A stretch of DNA of 64,000 nucleotides, taken from NCBI GenBank assembly GCA_017405875.1, contig JAFQZM010000017.1:62001-126000 (forward strand), read 5' to 3'. The stretch is from a bacterium. Its GTDB lineage: Bacteria > UBP6 > UBA1177. Below the pieces are notes generated by a model. That model saw only the letters and a program-made list of their open reading frames with translations, made no database searches and was not told the origin of the DNA. The number at the start of each line of letters is the position of its first letter. Position 1 is the stretch's first letter. The position numbers were made by a program, and so were the translations under genes. Below are positions 50,973 through 58,915 of this stretch, piece by piece.

Positions 50973-51053
50973 TTTACACCTCTTAATGAATATAAATAAA
51001 CCGCGAAAGTATATTGGAAGTTTCTTTTAAGTCAACGGGAATGAGGTCATTAA

Positions 51054-51079
51054 ATATCGATATCCCGATATATCGATAT
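51054..51079. promoter_or_regulatory. Pair of ATATCGATAT palindromes upstream of rpsU
   Basis: Two identical perfect 10-bp palindromes (51054-51063, 51070-51079) spaced 16 bases start to start, separated by CCCGAT. They lie between divergent yqeY and rpsU, 34 bases before the rpsU -35 box. Their equal helical-phase spacing (about 1.5 turns) suits two dimers or an AT-rich upstream element. Confidence 0.4.
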
Positions 51080-51112
51080 AACGAGATCAGATGCCAAGAT
51101 CAGCGGAATTTC

Positions 51113-51140
51113 TTGACAATCCGCCTTTTTTCCGTAATAT
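51113..51140 (+). promoter_or_regulatory. Promoter of rpsU
   Basis: A perfect TTGACA, 16-base spacer, TAATAT, 55 bases before ATG 51196. Strong, as expected for a ribosomal gene. Confidence 0.7.
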
Positions 51141-51195
51141 TCTCGCCGCTTCATGTTGTTTTAACAAATCAGAAGTATGAAAGGTGGTGAAAACC

Positions 51196-51411
51196 ATGCG
51201 TAGACAGAAAATCATCGCTCCTTTGGAAGTGTATGTATCCGACGATCTCGAGAAGGCGATAAAGATCCTCAAGAAAAAAATGGCTCTCGAAGGTCTTTAC
51301 AAAGAAATCAAAAAACGCCGTCACTACGAGCCGCCGTCAGTCCGTAACCGTCTGAAAAAGGAAGAAGCGGAGAGAAGACGCAGAAAAAACATGAAGAAAA
51401 AAAGAGGTTAA
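51196..51411 (+). CDS. rpsU: 30S ribosomal protein S21 (bS21)
   Basis: 71 residues from ATG 51196 with GGTGG nine bases upstream. Basic small protein with PLEVYVSDDLEKAIKILKKK and KKRRHYEPPSVRNRLKKEEA, ending in a Lys/Arg-rich tail. It helps start translation on the 30S subunit. Followed by an intrinsic terminator. Monocistronic here, without the dnaG-rpoD neighbours of enterobacteria. Confidence 0.97.
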   Translation: MRRQKIIAPLEVYVSDDLEKAIKILKKKMALEGLYKEIKKRRHYEPPSVRNRLKKEEAERRRRKNMKKKRG

Positions 51412-51430
51412 TCTCCTTTTTTTGGTTGAA

Positions 51431-51456
51431 GCCGCCCGAAAGGGCGGTTTTTTTTA
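51431..51456 (+). terminator. Intrinsic terminator after rpsU
   Basis: CCGCCC-GAAA-GGGCGG (6 perfect pairs with a GNRA loop) followed by eight T, 20 bases after the rpsU stop. Confidence 0.9.
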
Positions 51457-51500
51457 TCCTGAAAATCCTGAAAAATCGAAAATCCGATGAATTTTTAGAA

Positions 51501-52448
51501 CTATTTTTCTTCGCTGAGCGGGAGGAATCCTCTGCCGTAGATCTGGTTCGTGTCGAAAACCGAAAGGAATGCGTCTTTGTCGGTGTCTTTGACGAAATCC
51601 TGAAGCGCCGAAAGTTCGCGTCGGCTGAGAGCGGTGTAGATTACTTTCTTGTCGTCATGGCCGTACATTCCCTGTGCAAAGAAGAATGTGCCGCCTCTTC
51701 TCAGTTTGTGCAGGATGAATTCACTGATCTCCTCGTGTTTCGAGGAAACTACGAAGACTGCCTTTCTGTTGTTTCCGCCGAGAAGGACCGCGTCAAGCAC
51801 TTTGCCGGTGAGGTATATCGTGATGATGGCATATATCGCGAGAGAAAAGTCCTTGAAAGCGATGATACCTACGGAAACGATCGCCGAATCGATGAAGATA
51901 AGAAGCTGTCCGACCGAAATTTTAGTGTATTTGTTGATGATCTGGGCGATGATGTCGCTGCCGCCGGTAGTCGCCTTAGCCCTGAAGATAAGCGCAAGCC
52001 CGACACCGATGAGGACTCCGGCGACCAGGCTGGCAAGGATCGGATCCTGGACTGGAGAAGCCAGAAATTCCTGCCCTTCAGCCAGATCTTTCGGACGGAA
52101 CCAGCCTAAATTTTTTATCATCTGTGACTGGAAGTCGATGAAGAATGAAGTGGCGATAGTGCCGACGAAAGTCTTAACGCCGAAACGCGGGCCTAAAATG
52201 TAGATGCCGAGTGCGAAAAGCGGGATGTTGAACATTAAACCGACCGTTCCTGTGGGGAATCCGAAAACGTGGTGGATGACGATCGCGATGCCGTAAACGC
52301 CGCCGGGAACGATTTTGTGCGGGTCTGCAAAAAACGAATAGCCGGAAGCCATTATCATTGAGCCTAAGATTATAAGAAAGTAGGATTTGAACCATCTTGC
52401 CGAATAAAGTTTATCGGTAAAGAAGCGTTCTTTTGACAAAAGGGACAT
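51501..52448 (-). CDS. YitT-family membrane protein (DUF161/DUF2179)
   Basis: 315 residues from ATG 52448, with GGAG seven bases upstream; longer starts lie at or before that site. Five to six TM helices with LGSMIMASGYSFFADPHKIV near the start, PGGVYGIAIVIHHVFGFPTG, and KATTGGSDIIAQIINKYT, then the cytoplasmic DUF2179 domain (about 230-310; KAVFVVSSKHEEISEFILH, GTFFFAQGMYGHDDKKVIYT). Function unknown for the family; a transporter role is guessed. It follows plsC on the same strand after its own promoter. Confidence 0.92.
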   Translation of the reverse strand: MSLLSKERFFTDKLYSARWFKSYFLIILGSMIMASGYSFFADPHKIVPGGVYGIAIVIHHVFGFPTGTVGLMFNIPLFALGIYILGPRFGVKTFVGTIATSFFIDFQSQMIKNLGWFRPKDLAEGQEFLASPVQDPILASLVAGVLIGVGLALIFRAKATTGGSDIIAQIINKYTKISVGQLLIFIDSAIVSVGIIAFKDFSLAIYAIITIYLTGKVLDAVLLGGNNRKAVFVVSSKHEEISEFILHKLRRGGTFFFAQGMYGHDDKKVIYTALSRRELSALQDFVKDTDKDAFLSVFDTNQIYGRGFLPLSEEK

Positions 52449-52489
52449 TATTTTCTCCATTAAAAAAACCAAAAAAACAAAAGCGGCGC

Positions 52490-52517
52490 AATATACGGAA
52501 ATTTTGGGAAAAAGCAA
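52490..52517 (-). promoter_or_regulatory. Promoter of the yitT-like gene
   Basis: Minus-strand TTGCTT, 16-base spacer, TATATT, about 40 bases before the start codon. Confidence 0.55.
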
Positions 52518-52533
52518 GATTTTTTTAATTTTT

Positions 52534-53226
52534 TCAGTGCTTTTCGGATTCTACATAACCAGAAATCAGGGCGTTGAGCCTTTCGGCAAGCTCCTGCCGG
52601 GTTTCGTTTTCGCCGATCTGAGTCGAAGGGAAGATTTTGATTCTGACTTCGCCAGGATGGACGTCGAGTTCTCCGGTTTTGAGTATTTTGTCGGCTCCGA
52701 TAAGGGCGACAGGGAGGATTTTGCACCCTTTTTCAGTGAGGATAAGCGCTCCGGATTTGAATCTGCCGACGTGACCGTCGCGGCTTCTCGTTCCTTCGGG
52801 GAAAACCAGATATGAACAGTATTTCATCTTTTTTTCAGCGATTTCAAGGCTTTTTACCGCGCTGCGCCTGTTTTTGCGGTCGATCGCAATGAAGTCGTAA
52901 AGCCACATCGCCTGACCTAAAAACGGGAACATGAAAATCTCTTTTTTGGCAAGGACTCTGACGTTTATCGGCAGAATTGCTCCGATTATCGGGATGTCGG
53001 CAATGCTCTGGTGGTTTGCAGTGACGAGGTATGTTTCGTCGGACGTGATGTTTTCAAGCCCTTCGGTTTTACAGCGGACTCCGCATATTTTCAGCATGAC
53101 CGCCGAGCAGTGCCTGAAAACTATGCCGCCGAGTTTCCTTTTCGTGAGCAGATGGATAGGGAAAATCAGAAACGAAAGAAAGACGTAAAACGCCAGGATA
53201 GGAAGTGCAATAAAGAAACGGAACAT
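52534..53226 (-). CDS. plsC: 1-acyl-sn-glycerol-3-phosphate acyltransferase
   Basis: 230 residues with GAGG seven bases before ATG 53226. N-terminal TM helix (about 3-27), catalytic NHQSIAD (71-77; H72, D77), FLGQAMWLYDFIAIDR, and FPEGTRSRDGHVGRFKSGA as the glycerol-3-phosphate site. It makes phosphatidic acid at the inner membrane from acyl-CoA or acyl-ACP. Its upstream gap (53227-53403) is shared with the divergent outer-membrane protein gene. Confidence 0.95.
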   Translation of the reverse strand: MFRFFIALPILAFYVFLSFLIFPIHLLTKRKLGGIVFRHCSAVMLKICGVRCKTEGLENITSDETYLVTANHQSIADIPIIGAILPINVRVLAKKEIFMFPFLGQAMWLYDFIAIDRKNRRSAVKSLEIAEKKMKYCSYLVFPEGTRSRDGHVGRFKSGALILTEKGCKILPVALIGADKILKTGELDVHPGEVRIKIFPSTQIGENETRQELAERLNALISGYVESEKH

Positions 53227-53403
53227 AGTGCCTCACTCGCAAAAACGGATTATTGTAACGAAATTTTTGAAATATGAAAGAGGAGAAAGGCAAAAAAATC
53301 CCTTTATTTTGCCGGATAACGCTATTTTGACTTGATTTTTATTAAATAATGTTTAAGAGTAGTCAGATTTTTGTTTTTTTACTTTTGTTTTATGGAGGTT
53401 TTA

Positions 53404-55146
53404 ATGCGTAAATTCTTTTTGGCGTTTGCGATTGTTGCAGCGTTTTTTGCGTTGTCGGCACAGGACAACAGCAATGATCTGTATCAGCAGTATTTGAACC
53501 AGTATACCAATAACCAGCCTGCTCAGGCTGAACCGGCAAAACCGGCGGAACCGGCTCCGGCACAGCCCGCTGCGGAACCTGAAAAGAAGGAAGAGCCTGC
53601 ACCTGCTGCTGCTCCTGCTGAAGAAAAGAAAGAAGAGGCTGCTCAGCCCGAGGAAAAGAAGGAAGAAGCAGCTCCGGCAGAAGAAAACAAGGAAGAAGCG
53701 GCACCGGCAGAAGAGAAGAAGGAAGAGGCTGCACCCGCTGAGGAAGGTGATGACAAAATCGCTCCTTTCGAGACGAAACCTTTCTTTTCGGCAGACGCTT
53801 TCATGGCTCTTTCGAACTCGATCTACACTTTCGGTGGTGACGTTATGCCGCACAGCAGCTACAGATTCAGCATCGACAACGCTGTTGTTGACCTTAAAGG
53901 CGGAAACCGCATGTTCAACGCCAGAATCCTTTTCGATCTGGCAAAAGGATTGAAAACGACGAAAGAAGTTGAATTCAATTACGACCACGACAGCACCCTT
54001 CCGACGGACGGCACTAATCCGCTTGAATTCGTAGAAACAAGCGATTCTCCGAACGCTCTCGATGTTTTGAAGGATGTTTCCGTAAACATGGTTCATCCTT
54101 CATACAGAAACGCAGCCGGATCATTCGGTCTCAATGTCGAACTTCAGGCAGGTCTTTTCGGTATGCCTTTCGGAATCGAAAGCGGTTACGACCACGAAAT
54201 CACCTATGCTCACTCGGCAATCAAAAATGATTTCCTTGGCGGCGCTTTCAGAGATGTCGGTGTTTCTCTCGGTTTTGATTTCCTGATCGGAAGCAAGATG
54301 GATCTTGACCTCACCCTTTATGTTTTCAACGGCAAAAACGAAACTATGCTTGACGGCGAAGACAGATTCAAAGATCCGGCATTCGGAATGGATCTCAGAT
54401 ACAAATACAACAGCAGATTCTATGCAACGGCTGCTTTCTCACTTGTTGTCGGAAGCGCATACATGGGCTATGACGAAGAGACCGAAGGCGGCATCTTCCA
54501 GACGACGAACGGAACCTATCTCGATGAAAAGAACAAAATCGATGAAAACCTCATTCTTAAAGACGATACCGGCAGAAACGATTACGCTGTAAACAAAAAG
54601 AACATAATATTCGCAGTCGGTGCTGACCTCGGCTACCAGATCAACGATGATGTCAATGTAGGTTTTATGGGTGAATTCGCTTATTCGAACAGATCGATCT
54701 TCAACCCGTATGCAAACATCTACATCGGTGGAGACTACTACGAAAACGCACGTTTCATCCGTGACGGAAACGACGGAATGATCTGGGGCAAGAGCTCATA
54801 CAATCCGTGGGGATTCTTTGCAATGCCTTACGCTCATGTTTACTGGTTTGACATGATGGCAAGATTCTCCTACTTCAAACAGCCTTACCTCTACACGTTC
54901 ATTCAGGACAGCGAAAACACGAATATGGGAGTCGATTTCACTCTCATCTACAATTTCTGCGATTATGCGGGTGTCGAATTCGACTACAACTTCATCAGAG
55001 AAACTAGACATCTGTATGATGAAGCTTACAGCAAGGATCAATACTACACCAACACCTACAATACGCATGTTTTCACCATCGCACTTACCGGCTGGTTCGA
55101 TTTCCTCTGGGAAGGAAAAGAAGAAGCTGCAGCTGACGGCGAATAA
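53404..55146 (+). CDS. Large outer-membrane beta-barrel protein with Ala/Glu/Lys/Pro-rich N-terminal region
   Basis: 580 residues from ATG 53404 (GGAGG eight bases upstream). Signal peptide ends near ALSAQ. Residues 40-125 are a low-complexity region of repeated EEKKEEAAPAEE-type units, likely a flexible periplasmic arm that may touch peptidoglycan. The rest is rich in alternating aromatic/polar strands (AFSLVVGSAYMGYD, VNVGFMGEFAYSNRS, MGVDFTLIYNFCDYAGVEFD) and ends in ALTGWFDFLWEGKEEAAADGE; the acidic tail after the last strand is unusual for a BAM substrate. A porin-like fold is inferred; no named family recognised. Confidence 0.8.
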   Translation: MRKFFLAFAIVAAFFALSAQDNSNDLYQQYLNQYTNNQPAQAEPAKPAEPAPAQPAAEPEKKEEPAPAAAPAEEKKEEAAQPEEKKEEAAPAEENKEEAAPAEEKKEEAAPAEEGDDKIAPFETKPFFSADAFMALSNSIYTFGGDVMPHSSYRFSIDNAVVDLKGGNRMFNARILFDLAKGLKTTKEVEFNYDHDSTLPTDGTNPLEFVETSDSPNALDVLKDVSVNMVHPSYRNAAGSFGLNVELQAGLFGMPFGIESGYDHEITYAHSAIKNDFLGGAFRDVGVSLGFDFLIGSKMDLDLTLYVFNGKNETMLDGEDRFKDPAFGMDLRYKYNSRFYATAAFSLVVGSAYMGYDEETEGGIFQTTNGTYLDEKNKIDENLILKDDTGRNDYAVNKKNIIFAVGADLGYQINDDVNVGFMGEFAYSNRSIFNPYANIYIGGDYYENARFIRDGNDGMIWGKSSYNPWGFFAMPYAHVYWFDMMARFSYFKQPYLYTFIQDSENTNMGVDFTLIYNFCDYAGVEFDYNFIRETRHLYDEAYSKDQYYTNTYNTHVFTIALTGWFDFLWEGKEEAAADGE

Positions 55147-55170
55147 TTCTGACTTCTAATCCGGTCAAAT

Positions 55171-56310
55171 ATGACTTTCATTCAGATGCTCACTTTTGCG
55201 GCAGTCGTTCTGATTGTTGCGATATTTATGACCAGGTATTTTATCTTTTCTCTGGTTTGCGCCTTCCCGAGACTGAAACAATTTAAAAAGCTGCTGAATT
55301 TATTGTATGTTTTCAATCTTGCAGGGTTCGCGCTTTTTCAGGAAAAGACTTTTCTCAATACTGAAGCGTCTGAAATTTTCGCCCTTGCGGTCTATTTTTA
55401 CTTTACTTTCATGTTCGTTTTCGTCGCTTACGGTGTTTTTGCCGAGATTCTGATATTCTCGCGCCGTTTTTTCGGCGGTTTTTATGAAAAAAAGCTCACG
55501 GCAGGCAGAAGAAAGGTCGTCTTCGCCATTCTTTTTCTCGTAGCTTTAGAGACGGTGGCGGCCGGAAAATTCATGGCGGGGAATGTCGTTATCAAAAATG
55601 TCGAAGTGAAAAATCCGAAAATCTCGCAGTACACCAGAGCGGTTCAGATTTCGGACATACATTTCAGCCGCGTCATCGACGAGCGTTTTGCTGAAAAAAT
55701 CGTGCCGATGATAAACGCTCTCACGCCGGATATCGTTCTTTTTACTGGCGACTACATGGACAAAGGAATCGCCAATCCGCTGAAAATTGCCGAAATCATG
55801 AATAAAATCGAGGCGCCGCTCGGAAAATACGCGATAAGCGGCAACCACGAATTTTACACGGGCTACTTCGACTGCATCGAATTTATCGAGAAAAACGGTT
55901 TCGAGTTCATGGACGGAAGAGTCGTCGAAGTAGGGCGCAATATCGCGGTCGGCGGCGTCATGGACAGAAGCGCGGAACAGGCAGACGTTTTTTACCACGA
56001 GGACGAAAAGGTTTTGCGTCAGTTCAAAAACGAAAATTTCAATATTTATCTGAAGCACAGACCGGAATTCGAGGACGGTGATCCGGCGCACTTTGACCTC
56101 ATGCTTTCGGGGCATACGCACGGCGGACAGATTTTCCCGTTTTCGATCCTCGTGAAAATCGTCAACAGGTATCTCGCTGGGCTTTACGAACTCGAAAGCG
56201 GAGCAAAACTTTACGTCAGCCGCGGAACAGGCTCGTGGGGGCCGCCCGTAAGATTCGGCGCAACGCCCGAAATCACGCTGATCGAACTTAGACCTGAGGC
56301 GGGAAAATGA
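55171..56310 (+). CDS. Membrane-anchored calcineurin-like metallophosphoesterase (YkuE/LpxG-like)
   Basis: 379 residues. Four TM helices in the first 140 residues, then a catalytic domain with SDIHFSR, FTGDYMDKG, SGNHEFYTGY and SGHTHGGQIFPF, all metal ligands present, and a late YVSRGTGSWGPPVRFG typical of YkuE. Relatives hydrolyse UDP-2,3-diacylglucosamine (LpxG) or other phosphoester lipids. If it is LpxG-like it would act in lipid A synthesis, but this is not certain. Four-base overlap (ATGA) with the acyl-CoA dehydrogenase gene means coupled translation. Confidence 0.9.
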   Translation: MTFIQMLTFAAVVLIVAIFMTRYFIFSLVCAFPRLKQFKKLLNLLYVFNLAGFALFQEKTFLNTEASEIFALAVYFYFTFMFVFVAYGVFAEILIFSRRFFGGFYEKKLTAGRRKVVFAILFLVALETVAAGKFMAGNVVIKNVEVKNPKISQYTRAVQISDIHFSRVIDERFAEKIVPMINALTPDIVLFTGDYMDKGIANPLKIAEIMNKIEAPLGKYAISGNHEFYTGYFDCIEFIEKNGFEFMDGRVVEVGRNIAVGGVMDRSAEQADVFYHEDEKVLRQFKNENFNIYLKHRPEFEDGDPAHFDLMLSGHTHGGQIFPFSILVKIVNRYLAGLYELESGAKLYVSRGTGSWGPPVRFGATPEITLIELRPEAGK

Positions 56311-57851
56311 ATTTTTTCAGCGGCAGAATCAAAGAAACTCTTTCCCTTTTTTCAGCTGATTCGGAAAAAAGTTTCTCTTTTCTTGACGAAATCGGAAAAG
56401 TCTGCGGCGGAAAAATCGCGGCTAATGCGGCAAAAGTCGATAAAATCGGAGTGAAACTCGAAAAAAATTCGGTCATTCTGCCGGCTGAGACGCTTGAAAA
56501 CATCGAAAATCTCAAAAATTGCGGCTATCTCGGAGCTGCATTGCCTGAAATTTACGGCGGAAAGGCGCTTTCGAGGCTTGTAAACACCGCCGCGATCGAG
56601 ATGATTTCTCGCGCCGACGCCTCGCTTATGACCCTTGTTTCGCTGCAGGAAACCGGAGAGCTTATTCATTTGTACGGTACGGAAGAGCAGAAAAACCGTA
56701 TTCTGCCGGGGATCGCAAGCGGGAAACTGAGCTGTGCAATGGCTCTGTCTGAAAATTGCGCGGGCAGCGACCTTCAGGCGGTTGAAACGGTTGCGCGGGA
56801 AGAAAACGGAGAGTGGTATCTTTCGGGAACGAAGCATTTCGTGACGAACGGCGGTGCAGATATCATGCTCGTTCTGGCGCGCAGCGAGGAAGGAGTTTCG
56901 GGCGGCAGAAGCCTTTCGCTTTTCATCCGCGAAAAAGGTGCCGACGACAACTGCAGAATTCTGAATACTGCTGAAAAACACGGAATCTGCGGTTCTCCGA
57001 CATGCGATATCCGCTTTGAAAATGCAAAGTGCGAACTTCTGGGAAGAAGAAGATTCGGACTTGTGAAATATACGATGGAACTTCTGCTCGCGGCGAGACT
57101 TTCCGTTGCGGCTCAGGCTCTTGGAATCGCAGAAGCCGCCTTGTCGGAAGCTGAAAAATATGCGGAACACAGGGTTCAGTTCGGTAAAAAAATCGCGGAA
57201 CTTCCGCAGGTCGCGCGGATGCTTGAAGAGATGAACGAAACTCTCCGCTCGGTGCGCCTGCTGCTTTATTTTACTGCGGCGAAATACGATGAAATGCAGG
57301 AATTTCTTGCTTCGCCGCAAACTCCGGAAACGGCTGAAAAAGCCCGCGAAATCCGTTCCGTTGTCGAATTTCTGGTGCCTCTCGTAAAATTTTTTGCTGC
57401 CGTTGCTGCCGAAAAAGTTACCCGTGACGCTCTTCAGATCCACGGCGGGACCGGTTATCTCCGCGGAGTCGCAGTCGAAAGATTTATTAGGGACGCGCGC
57501 GTGACTTCTATTTATGAAGGAACGAACCAGATTCAGATTTCAGCCGTCGTTCACAAAATATCGAACGGCGCCTTTGCTCATTTTGCGGAAGAGATTTCTG
57601 CAGTCATAGAAAATCCTGAAACGGCCGGAAAAATCGCGCATCGCGTGAACCGGCTGACCTTGCTCGCCTCAACGACGGGTGAAAACGGAAAAATTGAATT
57701 CTGTGAAAAAGAACTTGCTTTTTCGGCTGCTTTTCTTTCGGTCACAATTCTTTCCGCGGCATACGAATCCGAAAATTTTTCCCGCGGAAATTTTTTCCCG
57801 CGTCTGTTGGCGAGAGTCGATTTTTTTATCTCCGTCATAGAAGCTATGTAG
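56307..57851 (+). CDS. Acyl-CoA dehydrogenase family protein
   Basis: 514 residues. Acyl-CoA dehydrogenase fold: LSENCAGSDLQAVETVA (FAD/substrate), GTKHFVTNGGADIMLVLAR, QFGKKIAELPQVARMLEEM, LQIHGGTGYLRGVAVERFIRD in pieces, and the catalytic base E404 in TSIYEGTNQIQ. The last 100 residues extend beyond the usual 380-residue core. It oxidises an acyl-CoA to the enoyl-CoA with electron-transfer flavoprotein. No etf or thiolase gene is near, and pairing with a phosphoesterase by overlap is unusual. Substrate chain length is unknown. Confidence 0.93.
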   Translation: MNFFSGRIKETLSLFSADSEKSFSFLDEIGKVCGGKIAANAAKVDKIGVKLEKNSVILPAETLENIENLKNCGYLGAALPEIYGGKALSRLVNTAAIEMISRADASLMTLVSLQETGELIHLYGTEEQKNRILPGIASGKLSCAMALSENCAGSDLQAVETVAREENGEWYLSGTKHFVTNGGADIMLVLARSEEGVSGGRSLSLFIREKGADDNCRILNTAEKHGICGSPTCDIRFENAKCELLGRRRFGLVKYTMELLLAARLSVAAQALGIAEAALSEAEKYAEHRVQFGKKIAELPQVARMLEEMNETLRSVRLLLYFTAAKYDEMQEFLASPQTPETAEKAREIRSVVEFLVPLVKFFAAVAAEKVTRDALQIHGGTGYLRGVAVERFIRDARVTSIYEGTNQIQISAVVHKISNGAFAHFAEEISAVIENPETAGKIAHRVNRLTLLASTTGENGKIEFCEKELAFSAAFLSVTILSAAYESENFSRGNFFPRLLARVDFFISVIEAM

Positions 57852-57960
57852 CGCTCTTTGAATCAAAAAAAGCTGTACAAAAATTAGCCTCAAGAATAAA
57901 GTGTCCGAAAAGTCCAATGTTATCAATGAGATAAAAAGTTGTCCGTCTGCTTAAAAATTC

Positions 57961-57988
57961 TTGACATTATTTTCAAATCCGCTAATTT
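57961..57988 (+). promoter_or_regulatory. Promoter of the Glt-like cluster
   Basis: A perfect TTGACA, 16-base spacer, TAATTT, about 48 bases before ATG 58037. The 185-base gap upstream has no terminator that I can see. Confidence 0.6.
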
Positions 57989-58036
57989 GCTTTCCGACTT
58001 TTTGGTGGTTTAACAATTCTATTTAGGTAAGGAGTC

Positions 58037-58903
58037 ATGAAACACAGTAAATTAGTCGCTTTAACACTTGCTTTTTTTGCATTTGTTTCTTTTCAGGTTT
58101 TTGCAGATGACCTTTTCGATTTAGACGGCGGAGCTGCAGGTCCAGAAGATCCGACCGCTGCTGAGGCCGCTCCTGCTGAGGAAGGTGAAGCAGCAGCTGC
58201 TGAAGCTCCTCAGAATGCAGACGCACCGAAGACTGCACAGCTTGATGCAGGTGCTGCTGCCGCTGACTCGGAGGCCGAGAAGGAACTCAGAGACCTTAAT
58301 GTTGAAAAGAAGAAACAGATTAAAGTCGTTCAGAAGAAGGACTTTACGAAGGACAAACGCTTTGAGCTCGGAATCGATATCGGTTTCGCATGCGGCGACT
58401 GGGAAGATCTTCTTGCAGTCGGCATCAGAGCGGCTTATCACTTCAATGAATACATCGCTCTGCAGGCTCGTTTCCTCTACGGCGCTGTTTCATGGGAAAA
58501 CGAAACCCTTAAACAGGCTAAGGAGGCTGATGCTTACGTTGCGAAGAGCAATCTTATGCTTACTGCAGGAGCAAGTGCCGTTTTCACTCCTTTCTACGGC
58601 AAACTCAGCGTTTTCGGCGACTTTATTCCGAAGTATGACCTTAACGCTTCTGTCGGTGTTTACTACTACAGAACAGTTGCTGAAGGCGAAGGCGTAAAGA
58701 AAATGAACAACAACAACGTAGCGTTCCAGGTTGGTTTCGCTCCGAGAATTTTCCTGGGCAAAAACGCAAGTCTCAGCTTGAATTTCGACTGGTTCATCAT
58801 GAAGGATAAACGCCCGAAACAGGAAGGCGGAAGCTCGGCTTATCTCAAGTCAGACTTTTTGTTCACGATCAATGCAAGCATGTTCCTTCCCTTTGCTAAG
58901 TAG
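58037..58903 (+). CDS. Outer-membrane beta-barrel protein of the Glt-like cluster
   Basis: 288 residues, AAGGAG before the ATG. Signal peptide to VFA, then an acidic Ala/Glu/Pro region (about 24-90) and an 8-strand-like barrel from about residue 108: RFELGIDIGFACGDWEDLL, LQARFLYGAVSW, AGASAVFTPFYGKLSVFG, ASVGVYYYRT and a final aromatic-containing strand (FTINASMFLPFAK). It resembles the small outer-membrane barrel domains (GltA/GltB-type) found next to gliding-motility TPR proteins in Myxococcus. First gene of a cluster whose next gene begins 12 bases later. Function inferred from synteny. Confidence 0.75.
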   Translation: MKHSKLVALTLAFFAFVSFQVFADDLFDLDGGAAGPEDPTAAEAAPAEEGEAAAAEAPQNADAPKTAQLDAGAAAADSEAEKELRDLNVEKKKQIKVVQKKDFTKDKRFELGIDIGFACGDWEDLLAVGIRAAYHFNEYIALQARFLYGAVSWENETLKQAKEADAYVAKSNLMLTAGASAVFTPFYGKLSVFGDFIPKYDLNASVGVYYYRTVAEGEGVKKMNNNNVAFQVGFAPRIFLGKNASLSLNFDWFIMKDKRPKQEGGSSAYLKSDFLFTINASMFLPFAK

Positions 58904-58915
58904 TGGGGTGGTACT

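Noticed and set aside
56352-57443. 363-codon antisense frame in the acyl-CoA dehydrogenase gene
   Set aside because: The plus-strand gene has all family signatures; the antisense product has no recognisable motif.
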